The position numbers and the translations under genes were made by a program. Shown one piece after another: positions 33,705-47,838 of a stretch of DNA of 64,000 bases. Under the pieces are notes generated by a model. It was not told where the DNA came from. It saw only the letters and a program-made list of their open reading frames with translations, and did no database searches. Positions within the stretch are counted from its first letter, which is position 1. Each line of letters begins with the position of its first letter. Source of the DNA: Gemmatimonadales bacterium (GTDB lineage: Bacteria > Gemmatimonadota > Gemmatimonadetes > Gemmatimonadales > JACORV01); contig DATJUT010000067.1 in the NCBI GenBank assembly GCA_035502185.1, positions 20,873 to 84,872 of the forward strand, given 5' to 3'.

Positions 33705-33739
33705 CTGGTGGTGCCTGCTTTCGGCGCCGCCGGGCTTTT
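33704..33739 (+). terminator. Attenuator hairpin downstream of the SAM-II aptamer
   Basis: CCTGGTGGTGCC (33704-33715) pairs with GGCGCCGCCGGG (33723-33734) with three G-U pairs and a seven-base loop, and CTTTT follows. The stem starts where the aptamer pseudoknot ends, so ligand binding and termination could be linked. The direction of control is not certain from sequence. Confidence 0.65.
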
Positions 33740-33758
33740 CGATTGTGGAGACTCCGGA

Positions 33759-39288
<5,530 letters not shown>

Positions 39289-39301
39289 ACGCGCGTCGCG
39301 C

Positions 39302-39345
39302 GGCTGCATCTTCTTGCAGCCCGGGCGCTTGCCGGTTGCACCGGC
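39302..39345 (+). terminator. Two small hairpins after the methionine operon
   Basis: GGCTGCA (39302-39308) pairs with TGCAGCC (39315-39321), and GCCGGT (39331-39336) pairs with ACCGGC (39340-39345). Neither has a T-run. They probably mark the end of the metH operon transcript. Confidence 0.4.
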
Positions 39346-39377
39346 TGTCGGGCCTGTCCCCCGCCTCTCGTTTGTAG

Positions 39378-39383
39378 TAAAAT
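39378..39383 (+). promoter_or_regulatory. Candidate -10 element of the pseudopilin operon
   Basis: TAAAAT, a 5/6 match to TATAAT, lies in a short AT-rich patch between the methionine and pseudopilin operons. The -35 position is poor (TGTCCC). It would leave a leader of about 110 bases. Confidence 0.35.
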
Positions 39384-39502
39384 GTAGCGCAAGGACTTAG
39401 GCCCAGGGACGCACTCGGCACGGACATTGCCCTTCATCGCTCCCGACGAACTCCTCAGCGTCTCGACCCAGAGCGCGCGAGTCCCGATGCGCCGACTCGA
39501 CG

Positions 39503-39937
39503 GTGGCCGGCTTCACGATCTTCGAAGCCGTCCTGGTCATCATCATCATCTTCGTCGTGGTGGCCAGCCTGATACCCAAGGTCGGCCAGACGCTGGGACA
39601 CGCCCGGGTGAACCGGTCGGCGAACGTGATCGCCGCCGAGTTCCTCCTGTCGCAGTCGCTGGCCGCGCGGCAGCATTCGCCGGTGATCATCGCGGTCGAC
39701 GCGTCCGCGCTCACCCTGACGATCAGCCAGCCGCCGCCCAGCAACACGGTGCTGCGGACCTACGTGTTCGACATCAACTCGGACTTCAAGCTCGGCGCCC
39801 TGTCGGCCACGCCGGCCAGCGTGCAGATCATGCCCAACGGCACCGCCAACACCACCATGCTCGTGACGGTCGGCGGATCCGACTACTACCATCAGGTGCG
39901 CATCACCCAGGCAGGACAGATTCGCATCACCCGGTGA
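39503..39937 (+). CDS. Pseudopilin, GspH/FimT type
   Basis: The 144-residue product begins M-A-G-F-T-I-F-E-A-V-L, the class III prepilin motif (cleavage between G and F, conserved Glu5), followed by a 20-residue hydrophobic helix and a beta-rich head. The GTG start leaves only three residues before the cleavage site, without the usual basic leader. An ATG at 39487 opens a frame MRRLD that is off by one base; deleting one G of the GG at 39502-39503 would give MRRLDVAGFTIFE, a perfect prepilin leader. Thus a frameshift, sequencing error or truly short leader is possible. First gene of a five-gene pseudopilin operon. Confidence 0.8.
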   Translation: MAGFTIFEAVLVIIIIFVVVASLIPKVGQTLGHARVNRSANVIAAEFLLSQSLAARQHSPVIIAVDASALTLTISQPPPSNTVLRTYVFDINSDFKLGALSATPASVQIMPNGTANTTMLVTVGGSDYYHQVRITQAGQIRITR

Positions 39938-40317
39938 GGCCCGGCCTGGGCTTCACGCTGGTGGAGATCATGATGGCGGTGGTCATCTTCTCGGTCGTGA
40001 TCCTGTCCCTGGTGGGCCTCTCGTTCCGGGTGGCCAAGTACTCGACCCGCGCCACGGACCAGGCGCTGGGCATGTCGACGCTGCTCGCCAAGGTGGACCG
40101 GGCGGCAAGCTCGCCCTTCGACAGCCTGCCCAACCTGGTTGGCTGCGACACGGCGTCCAGCGGGCTCTACCGGGTCGTCGGCTGCACGGCGGTGACCATT
40201 CTCTCGCCCCGCCTCGACAGCATCCAGATCATCGTCGCGTCCACCCTGCCGAGTGCGCGGCCCGACACCATCAACATGCAGCGGGGCAAGGAGCGTCGCC
40301 CCGTGCCGCTGCGATGA
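39934..40317 (+). CDS. Pseudopilin, PilV/GspI type
   Basis: The 127-residue product has a short leader (GTG start, RPGLG) and the prepilin motif G^FTLVEIMMAVVIF with Glu5, followed by a hydrophobic helix, and a head with a likely disulphide pair (VGCDTASSGLYRVVGC). It resembles PilV/GspI minor pseudopilins, which prime assembly of type IV pili or type II secretion pseudopili. Its GTG overlaps the preceding stop (GTGA), and its own stop overlaps the next start (ATGA), so the operon is translationally coupled. The assembly ATPase, platform protein and prepilin peptidase are not in this window. Confidence 0.85.
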   Translation: MRPGLGFTLVEIMMAVVIFSVVILSLVGLSFRVAKYSTRATDQALGMSTLLAKVDRAASSPFDSLPNLVGCDTASSGLYRVVGCTAVTILSPRLDSIQIIVASTLPSARPDTINMQRGKERRPVPLR

Positions 40318-41174
40318 GCCGGCGGCCGGCCGCCGGACGCGCCCGCGCCGGCTTCGTCCTGGCGGAGCTGCTGGTGGCGATGCTGATCGCCGCCCTCATC
40401 GGCGTGTCGCTGACGCAGCTCGTCATCTCCCAGTCGCGGTTCGTGGCCCTCCAGGGCGCGATCATGCAGGCGCGCGGCGGCGCCCGCGCCGCGCTCAACG
40501 TGATGGCGGGCGACCTGCGGATGCTGAGCGACAGCGGCCTGGTGGCCGCCGCCACGGACTCCGTCACGGTGCGGGTGCCCTACGCCTTCGGCGTCGCCTG
40601 CACCCAGGTGAGCGGCACGACCGTCGTCGGCCTGCTCCCCGCCGACTCCGCCGCGTACTTCTCCGCGACCGCCAGCGGCTACGCGTGGCGCGACTCGACC
40701 GGGAAGTTCGTTTTCGTCCAGCCGGCCACCGTCGCCGGCAGCTCCGGCAGCGCGTGCGGCGCGCCGTATCTCAGCAAGACGATCGCGATCCTGGGGGCGC
40801 CCGGCTGGCCGCCCCTGGCCGTCGCCGTGGGCCCCAACGACGTGCGCACGCCGCCGGGAACCGTGATCTATCTGTACCAGCTGGTGCGCTACGCCTTCGC
40901 GCCCTCCGCGCAGCTGCCCGGCAAGATCGGCCTGTGGCGCACCGTCCTCTCCACGGGCCAGCGCGACGAGCTGGTCGCGCCGTTCGACACCAGCGCCGGC
41001 TTCCAGTTCCTGGACAGCAGCTACACCGCCAGGGTGGCGGCACCGGCGGATCTCAACAAGGTCAAGGGGATTCGACTCGTCCTGATCGCCTCCAGCGAGC
41101 AGCCGCCCGAGGGTCGCGCCCTCCCGATGCTATTCAGGCTCACGACCGACGTCGTATTCCGGAATCACTCGTGA
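40314..41174 (+). CDS. Pseudopilin, PilW-like, first copy
   Basis: The 286-residue product has a basic leader (MSRRPAAGRARAG), cleavage before FVLAELLVAMLIAA with Glu5, and a large beta-rich head of PilW/GspJ type. The head contains an RVPYAFGVAC segment and a conserved C-terminal half (TPPGTVIYLYQLVRYAF, then FDTSAGFQFLDSSYTA, and a final TTDVVFRNHS). A central stretch with ACTQVSGTT and GSACGAPYLSKT differs from the second copy. The ATG overlaps the preceding stop (ATGA). PilW-type proteins sit near the pilus or pseudopilus tip, so the variable centre might be the exposed face. Confidence 0.85.
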   Translation: MSRRPAAGRARAGFVLAELLVAMLIAALIGVSLTQLVISQSRFVALQGAIMQARGGARAALNVMAGDLRMLSDSGLVAAATDSVTVRVPYAFGVACTQVSGTTVVGLLPADSAAYFSATASGYAWRDSTGKFVFVQPATVAGSSGSACGAPYLSKTIAILGAPGWPPLAVAVGPNDVRTPPGTVIYLYQLVRYAFAPSAQLPGKIGLWRTVLSTGQRDELVAPFDTSAGFQFLDSSYTARVAAPADLNKVKGIRLVLIASSEQPPEGRALPMLFRLTTDVVFRNHS

Positions 41175-41245
41175 CCGCCGCGCTCGGCGCCCAGTCCGGC
41201 ACCGGCGGCCCGCGGGGGCGAGGAGCGTCGCCCCGTGCCGCGGCG

Positions 41246-42106
41246 ATGAGCCGGCGGCCGGCCGCCGGACGCGCCCGCGCCGGCTTCGTCCTGGCGGAGC
41301 TGCTGGTGGCGATGCTGATCGCCGCCCTCATCGGCGTATCGCTGACGCAGCTCGTCATCTCCCAGTCGCGGTTCGTGGCCCTCCAGGGCGCGATCATGCA
41401 GGCGCGCGGCGGCGCCCGCGCCGCGCTCAACGTGATGGCGGGCGACCTGCGGATGGTGAGCGACAGCGGCCTGGTGGCCGCCGCCACGGACTCCGTCACG
41501 GTGCGGGTGCCTTACGCCTTCGGCGTCGCCTGCGGCCAGTGGAACGGACGGACCGTCGTCGGTTTGCTCCCCGCCGATTCCGCCACGTACTTCTCCGTGA
41601 CCGCCAGCGGCTACGCGTGGCGCGACTCGACGGGGAAGTACGTGTTCGTCGAGCCGGCGACGGTCAGCCGCAACTGGGGGTGGGCGTGCAACTGGCCGCG
41701 CAGCAACCCGCCGATCCGGATCCTCGGGATGCCGGGCTGGTCACCCCTGGCCGTCGCCGTGCGTCCGAACGACGTGCGCACGCCGCCGGGAACCGTGATC
41801 TACCTGTACCAGCTGGTGCGCTACGCCTTCGCGCCCTCCGCGCAGCTGCCCGGCAAGATCGGCCTGTGGCGCACCGTCCTCTCCACGGGCCAGCGCGACG
41901 AGCTGGTCGCGCCGTTCGACACCAGCGCCAGCTTCCAGTTCCTGGACAGCAGCTACACGGCGCGCACCACGCCGCCGACCGATCTCACCGCGGTCAAGGG
42001 GGTGCGCCTGATCCTGGTCGCGGCCAGCGAGCAACCCCCCGAGGGCCGCGCGCTGCCCGTGCAGTTCAGGCTCACGACCGATGTGGTCTTCCGCAACCAC
42101 TCCTAG
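41246..42106 (+). CDS. Pseudopilin, PilW-like, second (duplicated) copy
   Basis: This 286-residue protein is the same length as the first copy and identical to it through the leader, the membrane helix and nearly all of residues 1-90. It differs in the centre (ACGQWNGRT; ATVSRNWGWACNWPRSNPP) and slightly near the end. Leader cleavage site and Glu5 are intact, so both copies should be functional. The start ATG has the same upstream context as copy 1, but here it follows a 71-base gap after the preceding stop instead of an overlap. Its 3' end overlaps the next gene by 26 bases. Two paralogous tip pseudopilins would allow alternative or mixed tips. Confidence 0.85.
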   Translation: MSRRPAAGRARAGFVLAELLVAMLIAALIGVSLTQLVISQSRFVALQGAIMQARGGARAALNVMAGDLRMVSDSGLVAAATDSVTVRVPYAFGVACGQWNGRTVVGLLPADSATYFSVTASGYAWRDSTGKYVFVEPATVSRNWGWACNWPRSNPPIRILGMPGWSPLAVAVRPNDVRTPPGTVIYLYQLVRYAFAPSAQLPGKIGLWRTVLSTGQRDELVAPFDTSASFQFLDSSYTARTTPPTDLTAVKGVRLILVAASEQPPEGRALPVQFRLTTDVVFRNHS

Positions 42107-43211
42107 CGGCGCCGCGCCCGGCCAGCGCGGGTTCGTTCTCGCCACGACGCTGCTCGTGACGACGCTGCTGACCGTCATGCTCGCCGCTTCGTTCCTGCTC
42201 GTCTCCGCCGAGCAGCGCACCACCGACAACTCGTTCGGCACGGCCCGCGCGCTCGCCCTCGCGCAGGCCGGACTCCAGAACTACTTCTCCCAGAACCGCG
42301 GGCTGAGCGACTCGTCGACCTGGGACTCGACCCGGATCCAGCTGGTCCTCGGCTATGCCGACGTCGTGGCCGTCAAGCTGCGGGCGAGCGGCGGCGCCAA
42401 CGGCAGCCCGCTGTCGCTGTGGGTGGTGCGCTCCACCGGCGTCGCCACCAGCCCGGTGATGGCCGGCCAGACCCGCGGCTCCCGCACCATCGCGCAGTTC
42501 GCCCAGCTCAACGGCGGCGTGCTCCCGGCCCGGGCCGCGCTGGTCGCGCTCAACGGCGTGCGGATCGACGGTGCCAGTGCCTCCCCCGCCCCGGCGAACC
42601 CGCTCAGCGGCCACGACCTCGGCTCGATCCCTCCCTGCACGTCCCCCGGGGGCCTCGCGGCCGACACGTTCGCCGTCAGCGCGCCGAGCGGCCACTATCA
42701 GGCGGTCAACGTGCAGGCGCCGGCCGGGATCGGCGTGGAGACGGGCTACCCGTCCTGGAGCAACCTGTACGACTCCACCCACATCGACTGGACGGCCCTG
42801 ACGTCGGGCAACTTCATCCCGGACTACACCGTCCCGCCCGGTCCGTGGCCGCCGGTCATGAACACCAACTACCTGGTCGGGTACGCCGCGGGCGACGTCA
42901 CGATTCCCGCCGGCCAGCGACGCGGGCTGCTCGTCGCCACCGGCAACGTCACGCTGGCGCCGAGCGCCCACTGGGACGGGATCATCCTCGCCGGCGGCGT
43001 GCTGTACCCGAACGCCGCCGGCGCCATCGTCCACGGGATGGTCGTCACGGGGCTCAACCTGGCCCTCGGCCAGCCCGTCGCGCCGGACACGGTCCAGCCC
43101 GGCACCGCGCTCGTCCAGTGGACCTGGTGCTACACGCAGTCCTCGATCAACTCCCTGTCCGCCCTGGTTCCGCTCAGCAACGCGTGGGCGGACACCTGGA
43201 CCACGTACTGA
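42081..43211 (+). CDS. PilX-like pilus assembly protein
   Basis: The 376-residue product has a short hydrophilic leader and the segment G-Q-R-G-FVLATTLLVTTLLTVMLAA, a prepilin-like N-terminal helix in which position 5 after cleavage is Thr instead of Glu, as in PilX/GspK-type proteins. A PilX-like segment (EQRTTDNSFGTARALALAQAGLQNY) follows. The large head contains a C-terminal region with GDVTIPAGQRRGLLVATGNVTL, resembling polymer-forming or beta-helix cytoskeletal repeats. It is the last gene of the pseudopilin operon. GspK-type proteins cap the pseudopilus, consistent with the missing Glu5. Confidence 0.82.
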   Translation: MWSSATTPSGAAPGQRGFVLATTLLVTTLLTVMLAASFLLVSAEQRTTDNSFGTARALALAQAGLQNYFSQNRGLSDSSTWDSTRIQLVLGYADVVAVKLRASGGANGSPLSLWVVRSTGVATSPVMAGQTRGSRTIAQFAQLNGGVLPARAALVALNGVRIDGASASPAPANPLSGHDLGSIPPCTSPGGLAADTFAVSAPSGHYQAVNVQAPAGIGVETGYPSWSNLYDSTHIDWTALTSGNFIPDYTVPPGPWPPVMNTNYLVGYAAGDVTIPAGQRRGLLVATGNVTLAPSAHWDGIILAGGVLYPNAAGAIVHGMVVTGLNLALGQPVAPDTVQPGTALVQWTWCYTQSSINSLSALVPLSNAWADTWTTY

Positions 43212-43253
43212 TCCAGCGGGCCGTGACGCCCGCGGCTCCGGAGCCTCACCGTC

Positions 43254-44408
<1,155 letters not shown>

Positions 44409-44457
44409 CACGCTCCGGCTTCAAACCCGCCCGCACCGTCCGGCATCCTAGCTGCGC

Positions 44458-44991
44458 GTGAACGAGCAGGTGCGCCGGGCGCAGCTGGGCGACCAGGACG
44501 CCTTCGAGCAGCTCTACCGGCTGCACGCGGGGCGCGTGTACGCGCTGTGCCTGCGGCTCGCGGGCGACGCCGTCGAGGCGCGACGGCTGGCGCAGGACGC
44601 CTTCGTCCGCGCGTGGGAGCGGCTCCCCGGATTCCGTGGAGACAGTGCCTTCGCCAGCTGGCTGCACCGGCTCACGGTCAACGTCGTGCTGGCGGACCGG
44701 CGGGCGGCGAGCCGCCGACGGCGCCGGGTGGTGACCGAGGGCGACGCGCCCGGCGCCGAGGGCTCAGCGCCGGCCGCCGAGGGCACGGCCGGCGCCTGGA
44801 CCCCGGAGCGGCTGGACCTCGAGCGCGCCATCGCCGCGCTGCCGCCGGGAGCCCGCGCGGTGTTCGTGTTGTTCGACATCGAGGGCTACGGGCACGAGGA
44901 AATCGCCGCCATGACCGGGATCGCGCCCGGCACCTCGAAGGCCCAACTCCACCGGGCACGCCGCCTGCTGCGGGAGGCACTGTCGCGATGA
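44458..44991 (+). CDS. ECF-type RNA polymerase sigma factor (RpoE-like)
   Basis: The 177-residue product has sigma region 2 (residues 8-75; LGDQDAFEQLYRLHAGRVYALCLRL, then DAFVRAWERLPGFRGDSAFASWLHRLTVNV) and region 4 (about 120-175; FDIEGYGHEEIAAMTGIAPGTSKAQLHRARRLL). The linker between them is long and Ala/Glu/Gly-rich. Such sigma factors respond to envelope or other stresses and are held by an anti-sigma factor, probably the next gene, whose ATG overlaps the sigma stop (ATGA). GTG 44458 is the start. No conserved auto-promoter could be recognised. Confidence 0.93.
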   Translation: MNEQVRRAQLGDQDAFEQLYRLHAGRVYALCLRLAGDAVEARRLAQDAFVRAWERLPGFRGDSAFASWLHRLTVNVVLADRRAASRRRRRVVTEGDAPGAEGSAPAAEGTAGAWTPERLDLERAIAALPPGARAVFVLFDIEGYGHEEIAAMTGIAPGTSKAQLHRARRLLREALSR

Positions 44992-46037
44992 GCCACACCG
45001 GAACCGGCGCGCGCGATCCGGACGACCTCGCGGCACGCATCGAGTCGCTGCCGCGCACCATCGCTCCGCCGCCCGACCTGTGGCCGGGCATCGCCGCGCG
45101 CTTGAACGCGGCGGCCCGCATACCCGCCGCGTCGCCGCTCGTGCCCTCGCCCGCGTGGAATCTCCGGCACGGCCTCCGATCGCCGTTCGCCGCACCGCCG
45201 TCGGCCTGGGGAGTGCGGCCCGCGCTCGCCGCGGGTCTCGTGCTTCTCGTCGCCGGGGTCGTGGCGCTCCGCCACGGCGGGGAACGGTGGCACGTCGTGC
45301 AGGCGTCGGGCGCCTACTCGCTGGCGGCCGGCCGGCTCGAGACCTCGGCCGGATCCCGGCTGCGCCTCGCCGTCGGGCGGCTGGGCGTCGTGGACGTGGC
45401 GCCGCGGACCCGCATCCGGCTCCTGTCCGCGCGGCCCGAGCACCGGCTCGCCCTCGACGCCGGCCGGATCGAGGCGCGCATCGCCGCCCCGCCGCGCCTG
45501 TTCTACGTCGAAACGCCGGCGGCCACGGCCGTCGATCTCGGATGCGCCTACACCCTCGCCGTGGATTCCGGCGGCGGCGGTCTGATCCACGTCACGGTGG
45601 GCTGGGTGGAGCTGCGGCGCCTGGGCGAGACCTCGATCGTGCCCTTCAACATGTCGGCCTACACCCGGCCGGGCTTCGCCCCGGGGACGCCGTTCGCCGA
45701 CCGCGCGTCCGATTCGCTGAAGGCGGCCCTGGTCCGGTTCGACTTCGCGCGCGGCGGCTCGGCCGCCGCCGCCGTGGTGCTGCGGGAAGCGAGGGTGAAC
45801 GACGCGATCACGCTGTGGCACCTGCTCCGGCGCACCTCCGGTGCGACGCGCGTGGCCGTCTACCGGCGGCTCGCCGCTCTGGCCGCGCCACCGGCCGGCG
45901 CGGGCGAGACGCAGGTCCTCGCGCTCGACCGCCGCGCGCTCGAGGCGTGGTGGGAGTCGCTCCCCGGCTCGCCCGGCACTCTCCCCTGGTGGCAGCGCGC
46001 GGCCGTGCGCGTCGCGGCCTGGCTGGGGGTCCTCTAA
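44988..46037 (+). CDS. FecR-domain membrane protein, probable anti-sigma regulator
   Basis: The 349-residue protein has a cytoplasmic N-terminus (1-75) with a short anti-sigma-like helical segment (PPPDLWPGIAARLNAA), one membrane segment (about 78-98), and a periplasmic FecR domain (about 105-210; LETSAGSRLRLAVGRLGVVDVAPRTRIRLL, YVETPAATAVDLGCAYTLAV). FecR-type proteins control ECF sigma factors. A C-terminal helical extension (250-349) is of unknown role. The start overlaps the sigma stop. No zinc-binding HxxxCxxC of ZAS anti-sigma factors is present, so the mechanism is FecR-like. The exported protein gene follows after 53 bases. Confidence 0.85.
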   Translation: MSHTGTGARDPDDLAARIESLPRTIAPPPDLWPGIAARLNAAARIPAASPLVPSPAWNLRHGLRSPFAAPPSAWGVRPALAAGLVLLVAGVVALRHGGERWHVVQASGAYSLAAGRLETSAGSRLRLAVGRLGVVDVAPRTRIRLLSARPEHRLALDAGRIEARIAAPPRLFYVETPAATAVDLGCAYTLAVDSGGGGLIHVTVGWVELRRLGETSIVPFNMSAYTRPGFAPGTPFADRASDSLKAALVRFDFARGGSAAAAVVLREARVNDAITLWHLLRRTSGATRVAVYRRLAALAAPPAGAGETQVLALDRRALEAWWESLPGSPGTLPWWQRAAVRVAAWLGVL

Positions 46038-46090
46038 ACCGGCGGCGGCCGGCCGGCATCCCAGTCGCATCCCCAACGTCGGAGCGACCG

Positions 46091-46573
46091 ATGCCCAACC
46101 GTCTCCTCGTCACCACGACCCTCGCCGCCACGGCTCTGCTCGCGGCCGCGGCACCCACGCCCGCGCTGGGCTGTCCTCCATCGCTGTCGATCGAGCGGCC
46201 GAAGCCCGCGGAGTCCGCGGACACGAGCGGCGCCTTCGTGGTCGTGCACGCCAACCGCGGATGCCATCCGGGCCAGCTCACGGTCACCGGCACCGCCGAG
46301 GGAATGGTCGCGGGGTCGCGGCGGTCGATCACCCTCGATCTGGCTCGAACCGACACGCCCGGGGTCTACGTCGTCCGGCGGCAGTGGCCGCGCGAGGGCG
46401 TGTGGGTGCTGCGCCTCACCGTGACCGAAGGCGACGGTCACGCCACCGCCCTGGTCGGCATCGGGCCGTCGGGCGAGATCGCCACGATCCGCGAGCCCGC
46501 CCGTCACGGCGAGATCCGCGACGTGTCCGACGCCGACGTCGCGGCCCTGCTCCGCTCGCTCGCCGCAGGCTGA
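46091..46573 (+). CDS. Small exported protein, unknown function
   Basis: The 160-residue product has a signal peptide (hydrophobic 7-21, TPALG cleavage) and a mature part with an immunoglobulin-like beta pattern: PPSLSIERPKPAESADTSGAFVVVH, GQLTVTGTAEGMVAGSRRSI and GVWVLRLTVTEGDG. Two cysteines (C28 and C57) could form a disulphide. It lies 53 bases downstream of the FecR-like gene and probably belongs to the ECF sigma unit, so it could be a secreted target or sensor of that system. No enzyme motif is visible. Confidence 0.7.
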   Translation: MPNRLLVTTTLAATALLAAAAPTPALGCPPSLSIERPKPAESADTSGAFVVVHANRGCHPGQLTVTGTAEGMVAGSRRSITLDLARTDTPGVYVVRRQWPREGVWVLRLTVTEGDGHATALVGIGPSGEIATIREPARHGEIRDVSDADVAALLRSLAAG

Positions 46574-46639
46574 CCGGGGACCGTGCCGGCCCGGCGCGCG
46601 CGAACGGCACGCGCGCAGCGGCCGACCCGGGTTCCTCCG

Positions 46640-46667
46640 TTGACGGCCGGATTCGGCCTGGTCATTT
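46640..46667 (+). promoter_or_regulatory. Candidate promoter of the deoxyhypusine-synthase-like gene
   Basis: TTGACG at 46640-46645 is followed after 16 bases by TCATTT at 46662-46667. The -35 hexamer and spacer equal those of the sigma factor and Lrp promoters; the -10 matches only T..TT. Transcription would start just before the leader hairpin. Confidence 0.4.
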
Positions 46668-46677
46668 TCCGGCCAGG

Positions 46678-46737
46678 AAGCCACCCACCCGCGCGATGGC
46701 GGTCCGGTCCGGACCGTAGCCGGGTCGGGTGGCTTTT
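46678..46737 (+). terminator. Attenuator-like leader hairpin before the deoxyhypusine-synthase-like gene
   Basis: A 14-base stem with one bulge (46678-46691 with 46721-46735) encloses a second hairpin (46701-46706 with 46710-46715) and ends in TTTT (46734-46737). It lies between the candidate promoter and the ribosome binding site GGGAGGGG at 46744-46751. This is terminator geometry inside a leader, which suggests regulated read-through. No riboswitch class was recognised. Confidence 0.6.
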
Positions 46738-46756
46738 CCGTTACGGGAGGGGACTC

Positions 46757-47818
46757 ATGGCCGAGCCCGGGAAGCGCGACATCCTCAAGACGCCGGTGAC
46801 GTCCATCGACATCAAGCAGCACGACGTCCGCCCGCTGGTGGATGCGATGGCGGAGATGGCGTTCCAGGCACGGAACCTCGGGCGCGCGGCCCGCATCTAC
46901 GACGCGATGCTGGCCGACAAGGACTGCTCGGTCATCGTATGCATGGCGGGCTCGCTGTGCTCGGCCGGGCTGCGGGACGTGTTCGTCGACCTGATCGAGC
47001 ACCGGATGGTCGACGCCGTCGTGTCGACCGGCGCCAACATCGTGGACCAGGACTTCTTCGAGGCGCTGGGATTCCGGCACTGGCGCGGCGAGGTGCGGGC
47101 CGACGACGACCAGCTGCGCCGCCTGGCGATCGACCGGATCTACGACACCTACATCGACGAGGACGAGCTGCGGATCTGCGACGAGACCGTCGGCCACATC
47201 GCCGACGAGATGCTCGCGGCCGGGGGGCCGCGCGCCGTGAGCTCGCGCGAATTCATCCGGGAGATGGGCGCGTGGCTGGAGCGCAACCGGCCGGGCGTGC
47301 GGTCCATCGTCTCCGCCGCCTACCGGGCCGACGTGCCGATCTTCGTGCCCGCGTTCTCCGACTGCTCGGCCGGCTTCGGGCTGGTGCACCATCAGGTCCA
47401 TCACCCGGAGGGGTACCTCGCCCTCGACTCGGCCGCCGACTTCCGGGAGCTGACGCAGCTCAAGCTGGCGGCGGGCGCGACGGGCCTGCTGATGGTCGGG
47501 GGCGGCGTGCCCAAGAACTTCGCCCAGGACATCGTGGTCGCGGCGGAGGTGCTCGGCCACGACGTCGAGATGCACCGCTACGCCGTGCAGATCACGGTGG
47601 CCGACGAGCGCGACGGCGCGCTGTCCGGCTCGACGCTCCGCGAGGCGAATTCCTGGGGCAAGGTGAAGCTGGGCGAGGAACAGATGGTGTTCGCCGAGGC
47701 CACCGTCGCGCTGCCGCTCCTGGCCGGCTACGCGTTCCACAAGGGGGCGTGGCGGGCGCGGGCGCAGAAGCGGTACGCGAAGCTGTTCGCGGCCGAGGCC
47801 GCGAAGTCGGGAGACTGA
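46757..47818 (+). CDS. Deoxyhypusine-synthase-like protein
   Basis: The 353-residue product is a member of the deoxyhypusine synthase family: VCMAGSLCSAGLRDVFVDLIE, VVSTGANIVDQD, a YADV-like region YRADVPIFVPAFSDCSAGFG, and the active-site segment ANSWGKVK with the catalytic lysine K302. In eukaryotes and archaea the enzyme transfers aminobutyl from spermidine to eIF5A. Bacteria lack eIF5A, and bacterial relatives make homospermidine or related polyamines, or have unknown roles. The ATG has a strong ribosome binding site (GGGAGGGG) and lies behind a hairpin leader. Upstream in-frame codons overlap the leader and are not coding. Confidence 0.9.
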   Translation: MAEPGKRDILKTPVTSIDIKQHDVRPLVDAMAEMAFQARNLGRAARIYDAMLADKDCSVIVCMAGSLCSAGLRDVFVDLIEHRMVDAVVSTGANIVDQDFFEALGFRHWRGEVRADDDQLRRLAIDRIYDTYIDEDELRICDETVGHIADEMLAAGGPRAVSSREFIREMGAWLERNRPGVRSIVSAAYRADVPIFVPAFSDCSAGFGLVHHQVHHPEGYLALDSAADFRELTQLKLAAGATGLLMVGGGVPKNFAQDIVVAAEVLGHDVEMHRYAVQITVADERDGALSGSTLREANSWGKVKLGEEQMVFAEATVALPLLAGYAFHKGAWRARAQKRYAKLFAAEAAKSGD

Positions 47819-47838
47819 AGACAGCAGACTGCAGGGAA

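Larger units (their letters stand above)
40281..42106 (+). repeat. Tandem direct duplication of an 894-base unit carrying a pilW-like gene
   Basis: Unit 1 (40281-41174) and unit 2 (41213-42106) align at a constant offset of 932 bases without gaps. The first ~310 bases and the segment encoding the last ~130 residues are nearly identical, while two central blocks differ strongly. A 38-base spacer separates them. Confidence 0.92.

Noticed and set aside
40281-42106. Assembly artefact as sole explanation of the pseudopilin duplication
   Set aside because: The copies differ consistently in two central blocks and have different upstream junctions, so they are distinct genes; an artefact would give identical copies.
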